Of a DNA stretch of 31,477 nt, positions 1-7,939 are shown one piece after another. A program made the translations under genes and the position numbers. This DNA is from JBQTIP01 sp052388025 (lineage in GTDB: Bacteria > Actinomycetota > UBA4738 > HRBIN12): the NCBI GenBank assembly GCA_052388025.1, contig JBQTIP010000165.1:1-31477 (forward strand). The letters run 5' to 3'. Position 1 is the first letter of the stretch. Each line of letters starts with the position of its first letter. The notes beneath the pieces were generated by a model. That model saw only the letters and a program-made list of their open reading frames with translations. It was not told the origin of the DNA and ran no database searches.

Positions 1-900
1 CGCCCGGCCGCGCCGCCCGGCGAGGACAGCCCACGCGATCAGCGTGATCACCGAGATCGTCGCGACGGTGAGCGCCGTCCACTGGCTGCCCGTCATCCCG
101 AAGAACCGCTTGTCGATCCGGAGGAAGTCGGTGATGACCCGCATCGTCCCGTACCACGCGCCGAACGTGAGCGTGAGCACTCCCTCGCGCCGGACCCGCC
201 GGCTGAGCCGGTAAAGGACCACGAACAGGACGGCCGCGAGGATCATGTCGTACAGCGCCGTCTGGTGGACCCCGACGCCGGACGCGGCCACGCCATCGGG
301 GCCGACCAGCGTGGCGCCCTGCCGGGTGATCGTCTCCGTGAACCCGCCAGGGAGCCCCGCCACCCACCGTCCGGCCCCCCCGAGCGAGAAGGGGCCGGGA
401 AGCGTCCCGCCCTGGTAGGTCCAGGCGAGCAGCCAGCTCGTCGGCTTCCCAAGATGATCGCCGATCACGAGGTCGCCGATCCGCCCGACCGCGACGCCGA
501 ATGCGAGGCCGATGACGGCGCCGTCCATGACCTGGAAGAACCGGTAGCCGCGCTTCCGCATGAGCGGGATGTTCACGAGGACGGCGCCCGCGATCCCGCC
601 GAGCAGGCTGATCCCCCCGCGCCAGATCGCCAGCATGTCGTAAAGCCCGTCGAACTCGGAGAAGTGCGCGATCACGTAGAACAGCCGGGCGCCGATGATC
701 GTGCCGATCAGGGCCCAGAACACCATCGTGTTGATGTGCTCGACGGTGACGCCGCGCTTCGGGCCCTCGCGCAGCAGGATCCTCGCGCCGAGCAGGAACC
801 CGATGGCGATGCCGATCCCGTGCGGGGAGACGGCGAGATCGCCGAAGAGATGGATCCGGTCGAGGACCGGCCAGCCGATGGCGGCGAGGACGTCGCTCAC
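1..900 (-). CDS. lgt: Prolipoprotein diacylglyceryl transferase Lgt (3' end cut by window)
   Basis: Transfers diacylglycerol from phosphatidylglycerol to the lipobox cysteine of prelipoproteins in the cytoplasmic membrane. The GTG at 900 opens a frame that stays open for all 300 codons to base 1, so the C-terminus is missing. Hydrophobic segments alternate with Lgt landmarks: SPHGIGIAIGF near the N-terminus, GARLFYV, WRGGISLLGG, the signature region GRIGDLVIGDHLG, and WYGTMRVITDFLR near the C-terminus. In E. coli the signature reads GRLGNFINGE, so the essential Asn146 and the Glu151 position are both Asp here; see findings. It lies 9 nt downstream of the PAP2 gene on the same strand and is probably cotranscribed. 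The family is secure; activity of the variant motif is not known. Confidence 0.93.
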   Translation of the reverse strand, partial: MSDVLAAIGWPVLDRIHLFGDLAVSPHGIGIAIGFLLGARILLREGPKRGVTVEHINTMVFWALIGTIIGARLFYVIAHFSEFDGLYDMLAIWRGGISLLGGIAGAVLVNIPLMRKRGYRFFQVMDGAVIGLAFGVAVGRIGDLVIGDHLGKPTSWLLAWTYQGGTLPGPFSLGGAGRWVAGLPGGFTETITRQGATLVGPDGVAASGVGVHQTALYDMILAAVLFVVLYRLSRRVRREGVLTLTFGAWYGTMRVITDFLRIDKRFFGMTGSQWTALTVATISVITLIAWAVLAGRRGRA

Positions 901-909
901 GGACCTACT

Positions 910-1503
910 CTATCCCGCTCCTCGGGAACGGCCCGGCCACGCGCGACCCACCGCGCGGCCGAGGATCAATCCCCCGACAACGTCGGAGGGGAAATGCACG
1001 CCGAGGTAGGTCCGGGAGGCACCTACGGCCGCGCCGAGGCCGGCGAGCGCCGTTCGCACAAAGCCTGAGAGTCCCAGCTCCCGCCCGGCGACGGCCAGGA
1101 ACGCGGTGAGCACCGCGGGATGGCTGCTCGGCCAGGAGGTGCCGTGCGGTGGAGCGATCATGAGCCGCGCGCCGTCGGGATCCGCCTCGTACGGCCGGGA
1201 ACGCAGGAACATCTTCTTCAACCCCTGTCCGAGCGTCCACGTCACGGCGGCCGCCGCGAGCGCCCGGGAGGCGGCCCTTCGCCTCCCGGTCGCAGCCAGG
1301 GCGGCCGCCGCCGCCCCCGATGCCCAGAGGGAACCGAGCTCGGTGATGCCGGAGAAGAGCCGGTCGGCGGCCGGGCCGGCGCCGCGGTTCACCGCGCGGA
1401 AGACCGACTCGTCCAGCTCCCTCCCGCGGCCGCCGGACGACCAGATGCCGGCGGCGAGCGCGGCGCCGGCGAGCGCTGCCGCCCGCATCCCTCGTCGTGT
1501 CAC
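910..1503 (-). CDS. PAP2 (type 2 phosphatidic acid phosphatase) family membrane protein
   Basis: A 197-residue membrane phosphatase homologue, likely dephosphorylating a lipid phosphate such as phosphatidate or undecaprenyl diphosphate. All three family motifs are visible: KKMFLRSRP, PSSHP (the PSGH motif with Ser for Gly) and SRTYLGVHFPSDVVGG, which carries the catalytic His and the Asp. Several Ala/Leu/Val-rich membrane segments surround them. The start is GTG at 1503; a promoter-like pair ends 7 nt before it, which favours this start over the internal ATG at 1488. Its stop is 9 nt before lgt, so both may form a membrane-lipid operon. The substrate cannot be told from sequence. Confidence 0.88.
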   Translation of the reverse strand: MTRRGMRAAALAGAALAAGIWSSGGRGRELDESVFRAVNRGAGPAADRLFSGITELGSLWASGAAAAALAATGRRRAASRALAAAAVTWTLGQGLKKMFLRSRPYEADPDGARLMIAPPHGTSWPSSHPAVLTAFLAVAGRELGLSGFVRTALAGLGAAVGASRTYLGVHFPSDVVGGLILGRAVGRAWPGRSRGAG

Positions 1504-1540
1504 GGGCGGAATGATGCGACACTCCGCCCGTCGATGTCAG
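1504..1540 (-). promoter_or_regulatory. Predicted leaderless promoter of the PAP2-lgt unit
   Basis: On the minus strand CTGACA (1540-1535) and CATCAT (1516-1511) are 18 bp apart and match the -35 (5/6) and -10 (4/6) consensus. Only 7 nt separate the -10 from the GTG at 1503, so transcription should start at or next to the start codon. No Shine-Dalgarno sequence is seen. Confidence 0.5.
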
Positions 1541-1549
1541 GATGAAGGC

Positions 1550-1903
1550 ATGAAGCGCGAGGACGACCTCGGGCCGAACGAGGGCTCCGATCACGCGATC
1601 AGGGACGACCGTGGCCAGTTCGAGCTGATCGATCGGGCTCGGCGGCGGCGGGTCGCCCGGCTGCTGTCGGTGCTCGCCCTCGTCGTGGTCCTCATCGTGT
1701 TCATCATCCGGAACTCCCAGCGGGTCCCGATCGACTTCGTCTTCGTCGACAGACAGGCGCGACTGATCTGGATCATGCTGGCCTGCGCCGTTCTGGGTGG
1801 CCTGGTGGGCTTCCTCGTTGGGCGCCCCGGCAAGCAGTTCCGCCGGGACAAGGACAAAGACAAAGGCGAGGACCGGGACCGCAAGGGCAAGCGCGAGGAC
1901 TGA
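1550..1903 (+). CDS. LapA-domain (DUF1049) small membrane protein
   Basis: A 117-residue protein with a charged N-terminus, a first membrane helix (about residues 38-54, Leu/Val/Ile-rich), the short LapA-type linker with NSQRVPIDFVF, a second helix ending in GGLVGFLVGR, and a Lys/Asp/Arg-rich tail with repeated KDKD. Two helices with an N-S/T-Q and F-x-F pattern between them are typical of the LapA/DUF1049 family. E. coli LapA acts in control of lipopolysaccharide assembly; in lineages without LPS the role is unknown. The start chosen is ATG at 1550. The frame is open further upstream, but that part overlaps the divergent PAP2 gene and reads as noncoding. A CAGGAT at 1538-1543 could be a -10. 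The stop directly abuts the convergent SRPBCC stop. Confidence 0.8.
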   Translation: MKREDDLGPNEGSDHAIRDDRGQFELIDRARRRRVARLLSVLALVVVLIVFIIRNSQRVPIDFVFVDRQARLIWIMLACAVLGGLVGFLVGRPGKQFRRDKDKDKGEDRDRKGKRED

Positions 1904-2350
1904 CTACCGGCCCTCAACCTGACGCTTCTGCGCCAGGGTCCCGTGCCTGAGCGCGAACTGCGCGCCGCCCACAAGGCGAAGGCTTCGCGCCGCGAGCTGC
2001 CCGAGCCGCCCGCCCCGGAATCGGTACTCGACCTCGTGCTCCAGGCGGCTCCGGCCGCCGGGGAGCGGGCCGATCTCCGTCGTCACCGTCGCGTCGAGCA
2101 GGCCGGAGAGCCGGACGGTCGAGTGGATCGGAGGGTCCCACTCGACCACGGTCGAGAGAACACGCGCTCGAAGCGCCGTGAAGCGCATGACGGTCGTGTA
2201 TTCGGAGCCCTTCTCGAGCCCGCCGTCCGGGACGCCCTCGACGGACACAATGAACTTTGACCAGCGTGGGAGGTTACGCGGATCGGCCAGGACGGCCCAG
2301 ATCTCCTCGGGCGTGGCGTCGACCTCGACCGAGGCGCGGACGACGCTCAC
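1904..2350 (-). CDS. SRPBCC (START-like) family protein
   Basis: A 148-residue polyketide-cyclase/dehydrase-type lipid-binding fold. The N-terminus shows the usual pattern of a beta strand followed by DATPEEIWAVLADPRNLPRW, and the C-terminal helix is LGQLAARSLRLVGGAQFALR. Such proteins bind a small hydrophobic ligand; the ligand is not predictable. GTG at 2350 is chosen because the fold begins exactly there and it overlaps the stop of the upstream PNPOx-like gene as GTGA (2350-2347). This suggests translational coupling in the 4712-1904 operon. Its stop abuts that of the convergent LapA-like gene with no intervening base. Confidence 0.82.
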   Translation of the reverse strand: MSVVRASVEVDATPEEIWAVLADPRNLPRWSKFIVSVEGVPDGGLEKGSEYTTVMRFTALRARVLSTVVEWDPPIHSTVRLSGLLDATVTTEIGPLPGGRSRLEHEVEYRFRGGRLGQLAARSLRLVGGAQFALRHGTLAQKRQVEGR

Positions 2351-3303
2351 GAAGGCGCCACCGTGCCGCTCGACCAACCTCGCCACCACACGAGCCGCCG
2401 GGGCTCGATCCGGACCAGGGCGGCGCCTTCCGGATCGACGCCGGCGAGGACGACCCGCGTCTCGGCCGACCGGGCGCCGGAGCCCAGCCGGTCGAGCACG
2501 AAAAAGCCGCCAGCCCCCTGCGCCATCGCGCCGACCATGTTCCGCGCCCGCCACCATGAGGCATGGTCGACGGTCAGCGCTACCCGAGCATCGGCTTCGG
2601 CTCCTGCGAGCTCCAAGAAGGCGGCCGGCAGGGCACCGAACAATCCCGCCGCGTCGACCGCCCACCCGACCGGTAAGACGACCGAGCCCCACGGCCCTTG
2701 GATCGCGAGCGCGCCCGCGCCGTCACGTCCGACTGAGCCCGACACGTCCTCGGGCAGACCGGCGAGCGGGTCATCCTTCGCTCTGGTCGCCCGGAAAGTC
2801 GGGTGCGAGTCGAGCCCTCGCTCCCATGCTCCCCAGGTCTCGGCCACTCCCGCGCCATCGAGGACCGCGGCTCGATCGGGCCGGATCTCCACGAAGACCC
2901 GGCCCGGCGGGGTCCAGGCGAGCGGGACCCTTTTCGCGTCGACCGCGTATCCGGCGAAGAAGCGCGCGTTCTTGCGCGTGAATCGCGCCGCCGCTCCGGT
3001 GAGCGTCGGCGCCCCCGCAAGCGACCGTCCCCACGTGCCCGGGTCGAGCGCATCGTACGTGCGGACGTTCCCGGTGAAGCTCACGGAGAGATCTCCCGCA
3101 CGGACGAGGCCGGCCACACGTGGATCCGCCTTCCATGCGCGGGCCTTCACGGACCCGCGAGAAGTCGTGAGCCACAGGCGGCCCCCATGGAGCGCGAACA
3201 CGAGCGGTGTGACGTGCGGGCCTCGCGACGTCTCGGCGGCCACGTGGCAGAACGAGCCTCGCTCGAGGATCCGGGCCACGTCGGGCGGGAGCCGGCGGTT
3301 CAT
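2347..3303 (-). CDS. Pyridoxamine 5'-phosphate oxidase-like (split-barrel flavin-binding) protein
   Basis: A 318-residue protein. Residues 1-150 follow the PNPOx-like split barrel: RILERGSFCHVAAET, a strand with HVTPLVFALHGGRLWL, SRGSVKARAWKADPRVAGLV, then GRVFVEIRPDRAAVL. Such domains bind FMN, F420 or haem. The second half (about 165-318) again alternates short strands and helices with ARVALTVDHASWW and AALVRIEPRRLVWW. It may be a second, more divergent barrel, which would make this a tandem PNPOx protein; this is inference. The ATG at 3303 overlaps the upstream stop as ATGA, and its own stop overlaps the SRPBCC start as GTGA, so it is translationally coupled on both sides. Substrate and cofactor are unknown. 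Confidence 0.8.
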   Translation of the reverse strand: MNRRLPPDVARILERGSFCHVAAETSRGPHVTPLVFALHGGRLWLTTSRGSVKARAWKADPRVAGLVRAGDLSVSFTGNVRTYDALDPGTWGRSLAGAPTLTGAAARFTRKNARFFAGYAVDAKRVPLAWTPPGRVFVEIRPDRAAVLDGAGVAETWGAWERGLDSHPTFRATRAKDDPLAGLPEDVSGSVGRDGAGALAIQGPWGSVVLPVGWAVDAAGLFGALPAAFLELAGAEADARVALTVDHASWWRARNMVGAMAQGAGGFFVLDRLGSGARSAETRVVLAGVDPEGAALVRIEPRRLVWWRGWSSGTVAPS

Positions 3304-3932
3304 GAGGACGAGCCCGCTCGGGCGGCCGGCCGCACCACCGGGAACGCGAGCATCAACGCCGTCCACACCGCGTGGCAAAGGAGACTCGCCAGCACCCCGC
3401 GGGTCCAGAATGCGAGTCCACCCCACACCGCCCCGCCCACGACGGCCCCGGCGATGATCGGCAGGCTTCCGCTCGCGAGGTTCGCGACGATGTACGCCGC
3501 CCAGGTGAGCGTCGCGCCCCCCGTCCTTCCCACCGCCTCCGACAGCCTCGGCTGGAACAGCCCCCGCCAGAACAGCTCCTCGCCGATCGCCATCACGCCG
3601 GCCGCGAGCAACAGTGTCGCGGGGAGGGACAGGGCTCCCCGCCGGTCGTACGTCGCGAGCGCGTGCGCGCGGAACGTGCGCCAGCGGCGGATCATCACCA
3701 CGAAGGCGAACGTGGCGAGGTACAGGAGGACGCCGGCGCCGGCTCCCGCAGCTACGGCCGTTGCCGGGGAAACCGCCGGGGAGAGCACCGGTGGCCGGAC
3801 GAGCGCGGCGACGATTCCAATCGACGCGAGGGTGAGGCCCATGACCACCCATACGCTCCGGTGCCTCGCGACCACCATTCGCCAGGCCACCAGCTCCGCT
3901 ACGGCGCCAACGACGATGACTGCGGCGTCCAC
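3300..3932 (-). CDS. CPBP family intramembrane metalloprotease homologue
   Basis: A 210-residue multi-pass membrane protein of the CPBP/Abi (Rce1-like) family. Motif 1 is clear: GEELFWRGLFQPRL, giving EExxxR. Motif 2, normally FxxxH, appears as YIVAN, losing the His. Motif 3 appears as LCHAVWTALM, keeping the His but lacking the usual Asn four residues later. Catalytic competence is therefore doubtful. The start is GTG at 3932, 3 nt after the upstream gene's stop; its own stop overlaps the PNPOx-like ATG. In other bacteria this family processes prenylated proteins or bacteriocin-related peptides; nothing here shows such a substrate. Confidence 0.8.
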   Translation of the reverse strand: MDAAVIVVGAVAELVAWRMVVARHRSVWVVMGLTLASIGIVAALVRPPVLSPAVSPATAVAAGAGAGVLLYLATFAFVVMIRRWRTFRAHALATYDRRGALSLPATLLLAAGVMAIGEELFWRGLFQPRLSEAVGRTGGATLTWAAYIVANLASGSLPIIAGAVVGGAVWGGLAFWTRGVLASLLCHAVWTALMLAFPVVRPAARAGSSS

Positions 3933-3935
3933 GGT

Positions 3936-4712
3936 CTAAGGGAGGAACCTGACCTTCGCCGCGAACTCCGCGGTGAGCGCCGTGATCACGGCCAGGTAGA
4001 AGAAGCCGGTGGCCGCCTGCACCGCGGACGCCCGGGCGCCCTTGAGCGTCTGGCGGATGAGGACGGCGATGAGCCCGGTCGCCCCGACCATCCCTAGAGC
4101 GATCCAAGAGGCCAGCCCGGCGGAGGTCAGCAGGGGGTTGATGTCGGGAGACGGAGCCGTCGGCTCGAACCCCCCGGCGACCACGGCCGCCGCCTCCAGC
4201 GCGACTGCCGCGATCAGGAAGAGCGCGAAGCGGTTGATAGGTGCGCGGGTGAGGCCCCGGTCCGTGAGGTACCAGTGCCCGAGCAGGAGCCCGTCGATCA
4301 CGGCCCCGAGGAACGCCGCTCCGGCGAGTAGCTGGAGGAACCCGACGACGCTCGATCCTTCCGTGGCGGCCGCCATCGGGGCGAGCATCCCGGCGGAGAG
4401 GGCGACTGAGACGACGCCCAGAAGGCGCGCCGGCGCCTCCCGCCGGAAGAAGAGCAGCAGGACCCACACGAGCGTTAGAGCGGCGAGCGCCCCGGAGAGC
4501 CGGAGCGCGAGAAGGCCGCCGTCGCTTCCCTCGACCAGCCCGGCCGCCACGGAGCTCCACGCCGCGGCGGCGAGGACGAGCAGCACGACGCCGGTCAGCT
4601 TGAAGAAGCCCCGCTTCACCTCGCCCCAGAGCGGCGTGAGGAACAGGCAGGCTGCGGCGCCGGCGACGGCCTCCCCGAGCACCAGGGCCGTCACGCCGGC
4701 CGGACCTCTCAC
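3936..4712 (-). CDS. Conserved multi-pass membrane protein of unknown function
   Basis: A 258-residue protein with about eight hydrophobic helices (roughly 7-27, 36-59, 66-88, 97-113, 121-143, 161-180, 197-219, 231-248). Polar residues within or next to the helices stand out: GHWYLTDRGLTRAPINRF at about 145-162, and QAATGFFYLAVITALTAEF near the C-terminus. The conserved-looking His-Trp-Tyr and the Gly-Phe-Phe-Tyr helix suggest a specific membrane role such as quinone, haem or ion interaction, but that is conjecture. I do not recognise a named family. It is the first gene of the 4712-1904 unit. The start is GTG at 4712. No clear promoter is seen in the 92 bp before it, which are shared with the divergent methyltransferase. 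Confidence 0.72.
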   Translation of the reverse strand: MRGPAGVTALVLGEAVAGAAACLFLTPLWGEVKRGFFKLTGVVLLVLAAAAWSSVAAGLVEGSDGGLLALRLSGALAALTLVWVLLLFFRREAPARLLGVVSVALSAGMLAPMAAATEGSSVVGFLQLLAGAAFLGAVIDGLLLGHWYLTDRGLTRAPINRFALFLIAAVALEAAAVVAGGFEPTAPSPDINPLLTSAGLASWIALGMVGATGLIAVLIRQTLKGARASAVQAATGFFYLAVITALTAEFAAKVRFLP

Positions 4713-4804
4713 ACGCCGATCCCCATCTCGGACCTAGCCTACCGTCCGGAACATGACCGGCCGTAGGCACCGGATCCCGCATCAGCCGGTAGGCTGTCGG
4801 CTCC

Positions 4805-5605
4805 GTGGACAACTGGCGCTCCTACGACGGCATCGCCGATACCTACGAGCGCGTGTGGGCGCCGCTCATGGCGAAGCCGGGACGCGACTTGGTGGCCCTT
4901 GCCGAGCCCTCGCCCGATGCCCGGGCACTCGACCTCGGCACCGGGACCGGCGTGGTCGCGGAGGCGCTCGGCGAGGCCATCGGCGCTCAGGGCTTGGTGG
5001 TCGGCGTGGACATCTCATCGGGGATGCTCGGCGTGGGCCGCCGGCATCGACCCTCCCTCCGCCTGGTCGCGGCCGAAGCGATCGATCTGCCCTTCCGAAA
5101 CGCCACATTCGATCTGGTCACCGGCAACTTCGTGATCTCCCACTTCAGGAAGTACAAGACGGCGCTGTTCGACGTCCGTCGCGTGCTGAAGCCCGGAGGG
5201 CGCCTGGCCGTCTCGGCCTGGGGTCCGGTCGTCGACGAGTTCACCAAGACCTGGCAGGAGCTCGTGGAGGGGGTGGTAGGCCGGCGTCTGCTCCAGGACG
5301 TGCAGAAGCAGGTCGCGCCGTGGCAGGAGCACTTCTCCGACCGGGCGAACCTCGAGAACGTCTTGTACGACGCAGGGCTCCGGCACATCCGCATCGAGTC
5401 GAGGGAGTACCGTCGCCAGCTCTCCCTCGACGACTACCTGGCCGCACGAGAGGCCTCGTCCTCCGGCCGGTTCACGCGCGACATGCTCGGCCCCGAAGGG
5501 TGGGAGTCGTTCCGCGCGCGCGCGCGCCGGGCCTTCGCCGAGCGATTCCCCGACCCTCTTACCGACCTCAACGACGCGTTGCTCGCCGTCGCCACCAGGC
5601 CGTAG
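4805..5605 (+). CDS. Class I SAM-dependent methyltransferase
   Basis: A 266-residue Rossmann-fold methyltransferase of the UbiE/Methyltransf_11 type. The N-terminus YDGIADTYERVW is typical for the subgroup. Motif I is ALDLGTGTGVVAEAL (about 40-54), followed by the acidic strand end GVDISSGML, DLPFRNATFDLVTGNF (motif II) and RVLKPGGRLAVSAWG (motif III). The C-terminal third (about 145-266) is helical and probably binds the acceptor, which is unknown. The start is GTG at 4805. A TAGGCT at 4790-4795 lies 9 nt before it and may be a -10 for a very short leader; no Shine-Dalgarno is seen. A (CG) run at 5513-5527 encodes an Arg-Ala repeat. It converges on the PIG-L gene with 3 nt between the stops. 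Confidence 0.88.
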   Translation: MDNWRSYDGIADTYERVWAPLMAKPGRDLVALAEPSPDARALDLGTGTGVVAEALGEAIGAQGLVVGVDISSGMLGVGRRHRPSLRLVAAEAIDLPFRNATFDLVTGNFVISHFRKYKTALFDVRRVLKPGGRLAVSAWGPVVDEFTKTWQELVEGVVGRRLLQDVQKQVAPWQEHFSDRANLENVLYDAGLRHIRIESREYRRQLSLDDYLAAREASSSGRFTRDMLGPEGWESFRARARRAFAERFPDPLTDLNDALLAVATRP

Positions 5606-5608
5606 CGG

Positions 5609-6331
5609 CTACGCCTGATCCAGGCTCAGCACCCGGAAGGACTCGGCGTGCCGGACGCCGATCCGGCGCCCGGCCTCCTCGGCCTCCTTCGGCAGCCATT
5701 CCTCGAAGAAGCCGATCGAGCCGTCCTCGAGCTGGCTGCGGTGCTCGGCCAGGGCGGCGAGCTTACGGTCGATGTAGCCCGTGACGTCCTCGTGGTGGTT
5801 CGGCTCGAGCGTCCAGCCGAGCCAGACCTCCGGGACGCTCCACACAGAGAGCCCCTCTTCGAGCTGCTCGGGGTAGAAGTGCGGATTGCCGGCCGCGGGG
5901 AAGACGGCGTCGAGCGTCACCGCTCCGGCCGTCCGGTGATCCGCGTGGTTGACGTACCTGTTCTCGAAGAACCACGCCGTCGGGTCGCACGTGAGCACGA
6001 TGGCAGGACGTATCTCGCGGACCGCCCTCGCCACCGCGGCACGGACCCCGGACGTGTTCTCGAGCTCGCCGTCGTGGATCTCCAGGATCCGGATGCCGGA
6101 GAGCCCGAGCAGCTTCGCCGCGCGTGTGGTCTCCTCCGCCCGGGTCGCGGCAAGCTCCACTCGATCCCGAGCCGGGTCGGCCGAGCCGCGGTCACCGTTC
6201 GTGAGCACCAGGAGGTGGACCTCGCGTTCCTGCTCGACCCACTTCGCGAGCGTCGCGCCTGAGGAGATCTCGGCGTCGTCGGGGTGGGCGAACGACGCCA
6301 GTACGGGGCCGGCCGGCCGGTCTTCCCCCAC
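5609..6331 (-). CDS. PIG-L / LmbE family N-deacetylase
   Basis: A 240-residue zinc-dependent deacetylase homologue. The family metal motif AHPDDAEISSG is at residues 15-25 and the second motif NHADHRTAG, with its two His, at about 127-135; LVLTNGDRGS and EIHDGELEN lie between. Relatives remove acetyl groups from GlcNAc-type glycans, mycothiol intermediates (MshB, Mca) or antibiotic precursors. At 240 residues it is shorter than MshB (about 300), so a mycothiol assignment is not justified. The GTG at 6331 is 2 nt after the pepA stop, so it is very likely expressed with pepA. The substrate is unknown. Confidence 0.88.
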   Translation of the reverse strand: MGEDRPAGPVLASFAHPDDAEISSGATLAKWVEQEREVHLLVLTNGDRGSADPARDRVELAATRAEETTRAAKLLGLSGIRILEIHDGELENTSGVRAAVARAVREIRPAIVLTCDPTAWFFENRYVNHADHRTAGAVTLDAVFPAAGNPHFYPEQLEEGLSVWSVPEVWLGWTLEPNHHEDVTGYIDRKLAALAEHRSQLEDGSIGFFEEWLPKEAEEAGRRIGVRHAESFRVLSLDQA

Positions 6332-6333
6332 CG

Positions 6334-7848
6334 TTATCCGCGCTTGGCCGCCGGCCTCGCGGCCTGGCCCAGGATGTAGTGGACGAGCGTGCGCACCGGC
6401 GCGCCCGTGCCGCCTTTGGGTGTGTAGTCACGCGCCTTGTTCGCGTATCCGGGCCCGGCGATGTCCAGGTGCGCCCAAGGCGTGTCGCCGACGAACTCGG
6501 CCAGGAACCACGCCGCGGTGATCGCGCCGCCCCAGCGCTTGCCGATGTTCTGGATGTCGGCCACGTTGGAGTCGATGTGGGATCGGTACCCCTCGTGGAG
6601 GGGAAGCTCCCACGCCGGCTCGCCGGTGATTCGGCCGGCGGCGATGATGTCGCGGATCAGCGCGCGGTCGTTGCCCATGACGCCGAAGATCTCGTCGCCG
6701 AGCGCGACCATGCACGCCCCGGTCAGCGTAGCCGCGTCGATGATGACCCTGGGCTTTCCTTCAGCGAGGTACGCCAGCGCGTCGGCCAGCACCAAGCGGC
6801 CCTCGGCGTCGGTGTTGCGGACCTCGGAGGTCTTGCCTCCTCGATGATGGAGAACGTCGCCCGGTCGGATGGCCGAGCCGCTCGGCATGTTCTCGGCGGA
6901 CGGTATCGCCGCGACCACGTTGACCTTCGGCTTCAGCCGCCCGATCACCTTCATCGTGGCGAGCATCGCGGCTGCGCCGGCCATGTCGGCCTTCATCCCC
7001 TCCATGACGGTGGCGTCTTTGATGGAGAGGCCGCCCGAATCGAACGTGATGCCCTTGCCGGTGATGGCGATGGGCCGCGCGGAGCCCGCTCCCGTGTATT
7101 TCAGCTCGATCAGCCGGGACGAGTGCTCGCTCCCCTTGCCCACGCCGAGGATCCCGCCGAAGCCGCCCTTCTGGAGCTCGGCCTCACCCCAGATCTTCGC
7201 CTGAAGGCCGACCTCCTTAGCCATCGTCTGTGCCTCCTTGGCCAGGAAGCCCGGCGTGCAGTCGAGCGCGGGCGTGTTGACGAGGTCGCGGGCCCAGGCG
7301 ACCGCGTCGGAGACCACCTCCGCGCGGGAGATGGCACCCTTCACCTTCCGGGTGTCCCATCGAGCAGGGCCGAGGATCGTGAACGACTTCAGCGCGGGCT
7401 TCTCCGGAGCATCGCCGTCCTTGCCCGACTTGTACCGGTCGAACCGGTAGGAGCCGAGCACGACGCCCTCCACCGTGGCCTGGACGGCCTGCTCCGGAGA
7501 GCGGCCGAACGCCTGGGGAAGCGTGGTCGCGACGGATTCCTGGCGAACGAGCTGGGGCGCGGCCCTCCCCATGACCCGGCGGAGCGTGTCGGTCGTCGCC
7601 TTCTCGCGCTTGCCCAGGCCCACCATCAGGACCGACCGCGCGGCGAGTCCGTGGTTCCCGGTGTTCGGGACGAGCAGGTTCTCGCCCTTCTTCCCCTTGA
7701 GCTTCACGCCGGCGTAGACGCCGAGGAGGTCTATGCCCTTCACGTCCCTCAGGCCCGGGCCGGCCTCCGGTCCCTCGAAGACCGGCAGCACCAGCACGTC
7801 TGCCGCAACCGCGCCGGTCGTCTCGGTCGAGTAGGTGAATTCGGCCAC
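6334..7848 (-). CDS. pepA: Leucyl aminopeptidase (M17, PepA type)
   Basis: A 504-residue cytosolic aminopeptidase that removes N-terminal residues from peptides using two metal ions. Length and order fit M17: an N-terminal macro-like domain (about 1-165), then the catalytic domain with ITGKGITFDSGGLSIK (metal and catalytic Lys), MKADMAGAAAML, and the signature NTDAEGRLVLADAL carrying Asp, Glu and the catalytic Arg. The C-terminal half has ATLTGA and WAHLDIAGP. The start is GTG at 7848, backed by a strong Shine-Dalgarno GAGGAGG 7 nt upstream. The PIG-L deacetylase follows after 2 nt. Confidence 0.95.
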   Translation of the reverse strand: MAEFTYSTETTGAVAADVLVLPVFEGPEAGPGLRDVKGIDLLGVYAGVKLKGKKGENLLVPNTGNHGLAARSVLMVGLGKREKATTDTLRRVMGRAAPQLVRQESVATTLPQAFGRSPEQAVQATVEGVVLGSYRFDRYKSGKDGDAPEKPALKSFTILGPARWDTRKVKGAISRAEVVSDAVAWARDLVNTPALDCTPGFLAKEAQTMAKEVGLQAKIWGEAELQKGGFGGILGVGKGSEHSSRLIELKYTGAGSARPIAITGKGITFDSGGLSIKDATVMEGMKADMAGAAAMLATMKVIGRLKPKVNVVAAIPSAENMPSGSAIRPGDVLHHRGGKTSEVRNTDAEGRLVLADALAYLAEGKPRVIIDAATLTGACMVALGDEIFGVMGNDRALIRDIIAAGRITGEPAWELPLHEGYRSHIDSNVADIQNIGKRWGGAITAAWFLAEFVGDTPWAHLDIAGPGYANKARDYTPKGGTGAPVRTLVHYILGQAARPAAKRG

Positions 7849-7885
7849 GATGAGTCCTCCTCGAGAGCGGTGGGGCGCCAGTGTA
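7849..7885 (-). promoter_or_regulatory. Promoter and ribosome-binding site of pepA
   Basis: On the minus strand TACACT (7885-7880) is a good -10 candidate, though I see no convincing -35. GAGGAGG (7862-7856) is a strong Shine-Dalgarno 7 nt before GTG 7848. The predicted leader is about 25 nt. This contrasts with several leaderless-type starts elsewhere in the window. Confidence 0.5.
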
Positions 7886-7939
7886 CCGAGCGAGCCCGGC
7901 GGGCAGCACGGACGTCGGATCGCGATAGGCTTCCCGGCC

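Noticed and set aside
265..1068. Plus-strand open frame across the lgt and PAP2 genes
   Set aside because: Asp/Arg-rich composition typical of an antisense shadow; Lgt and PAP2 motifs are on the minus strand.
5513..5527. CG dinucleotide run
   Set aside because: It encodes an in-frame Arg-Ala repeat in the methyltransferase and is expected at this GC content; no sign of a phase-variable tract.
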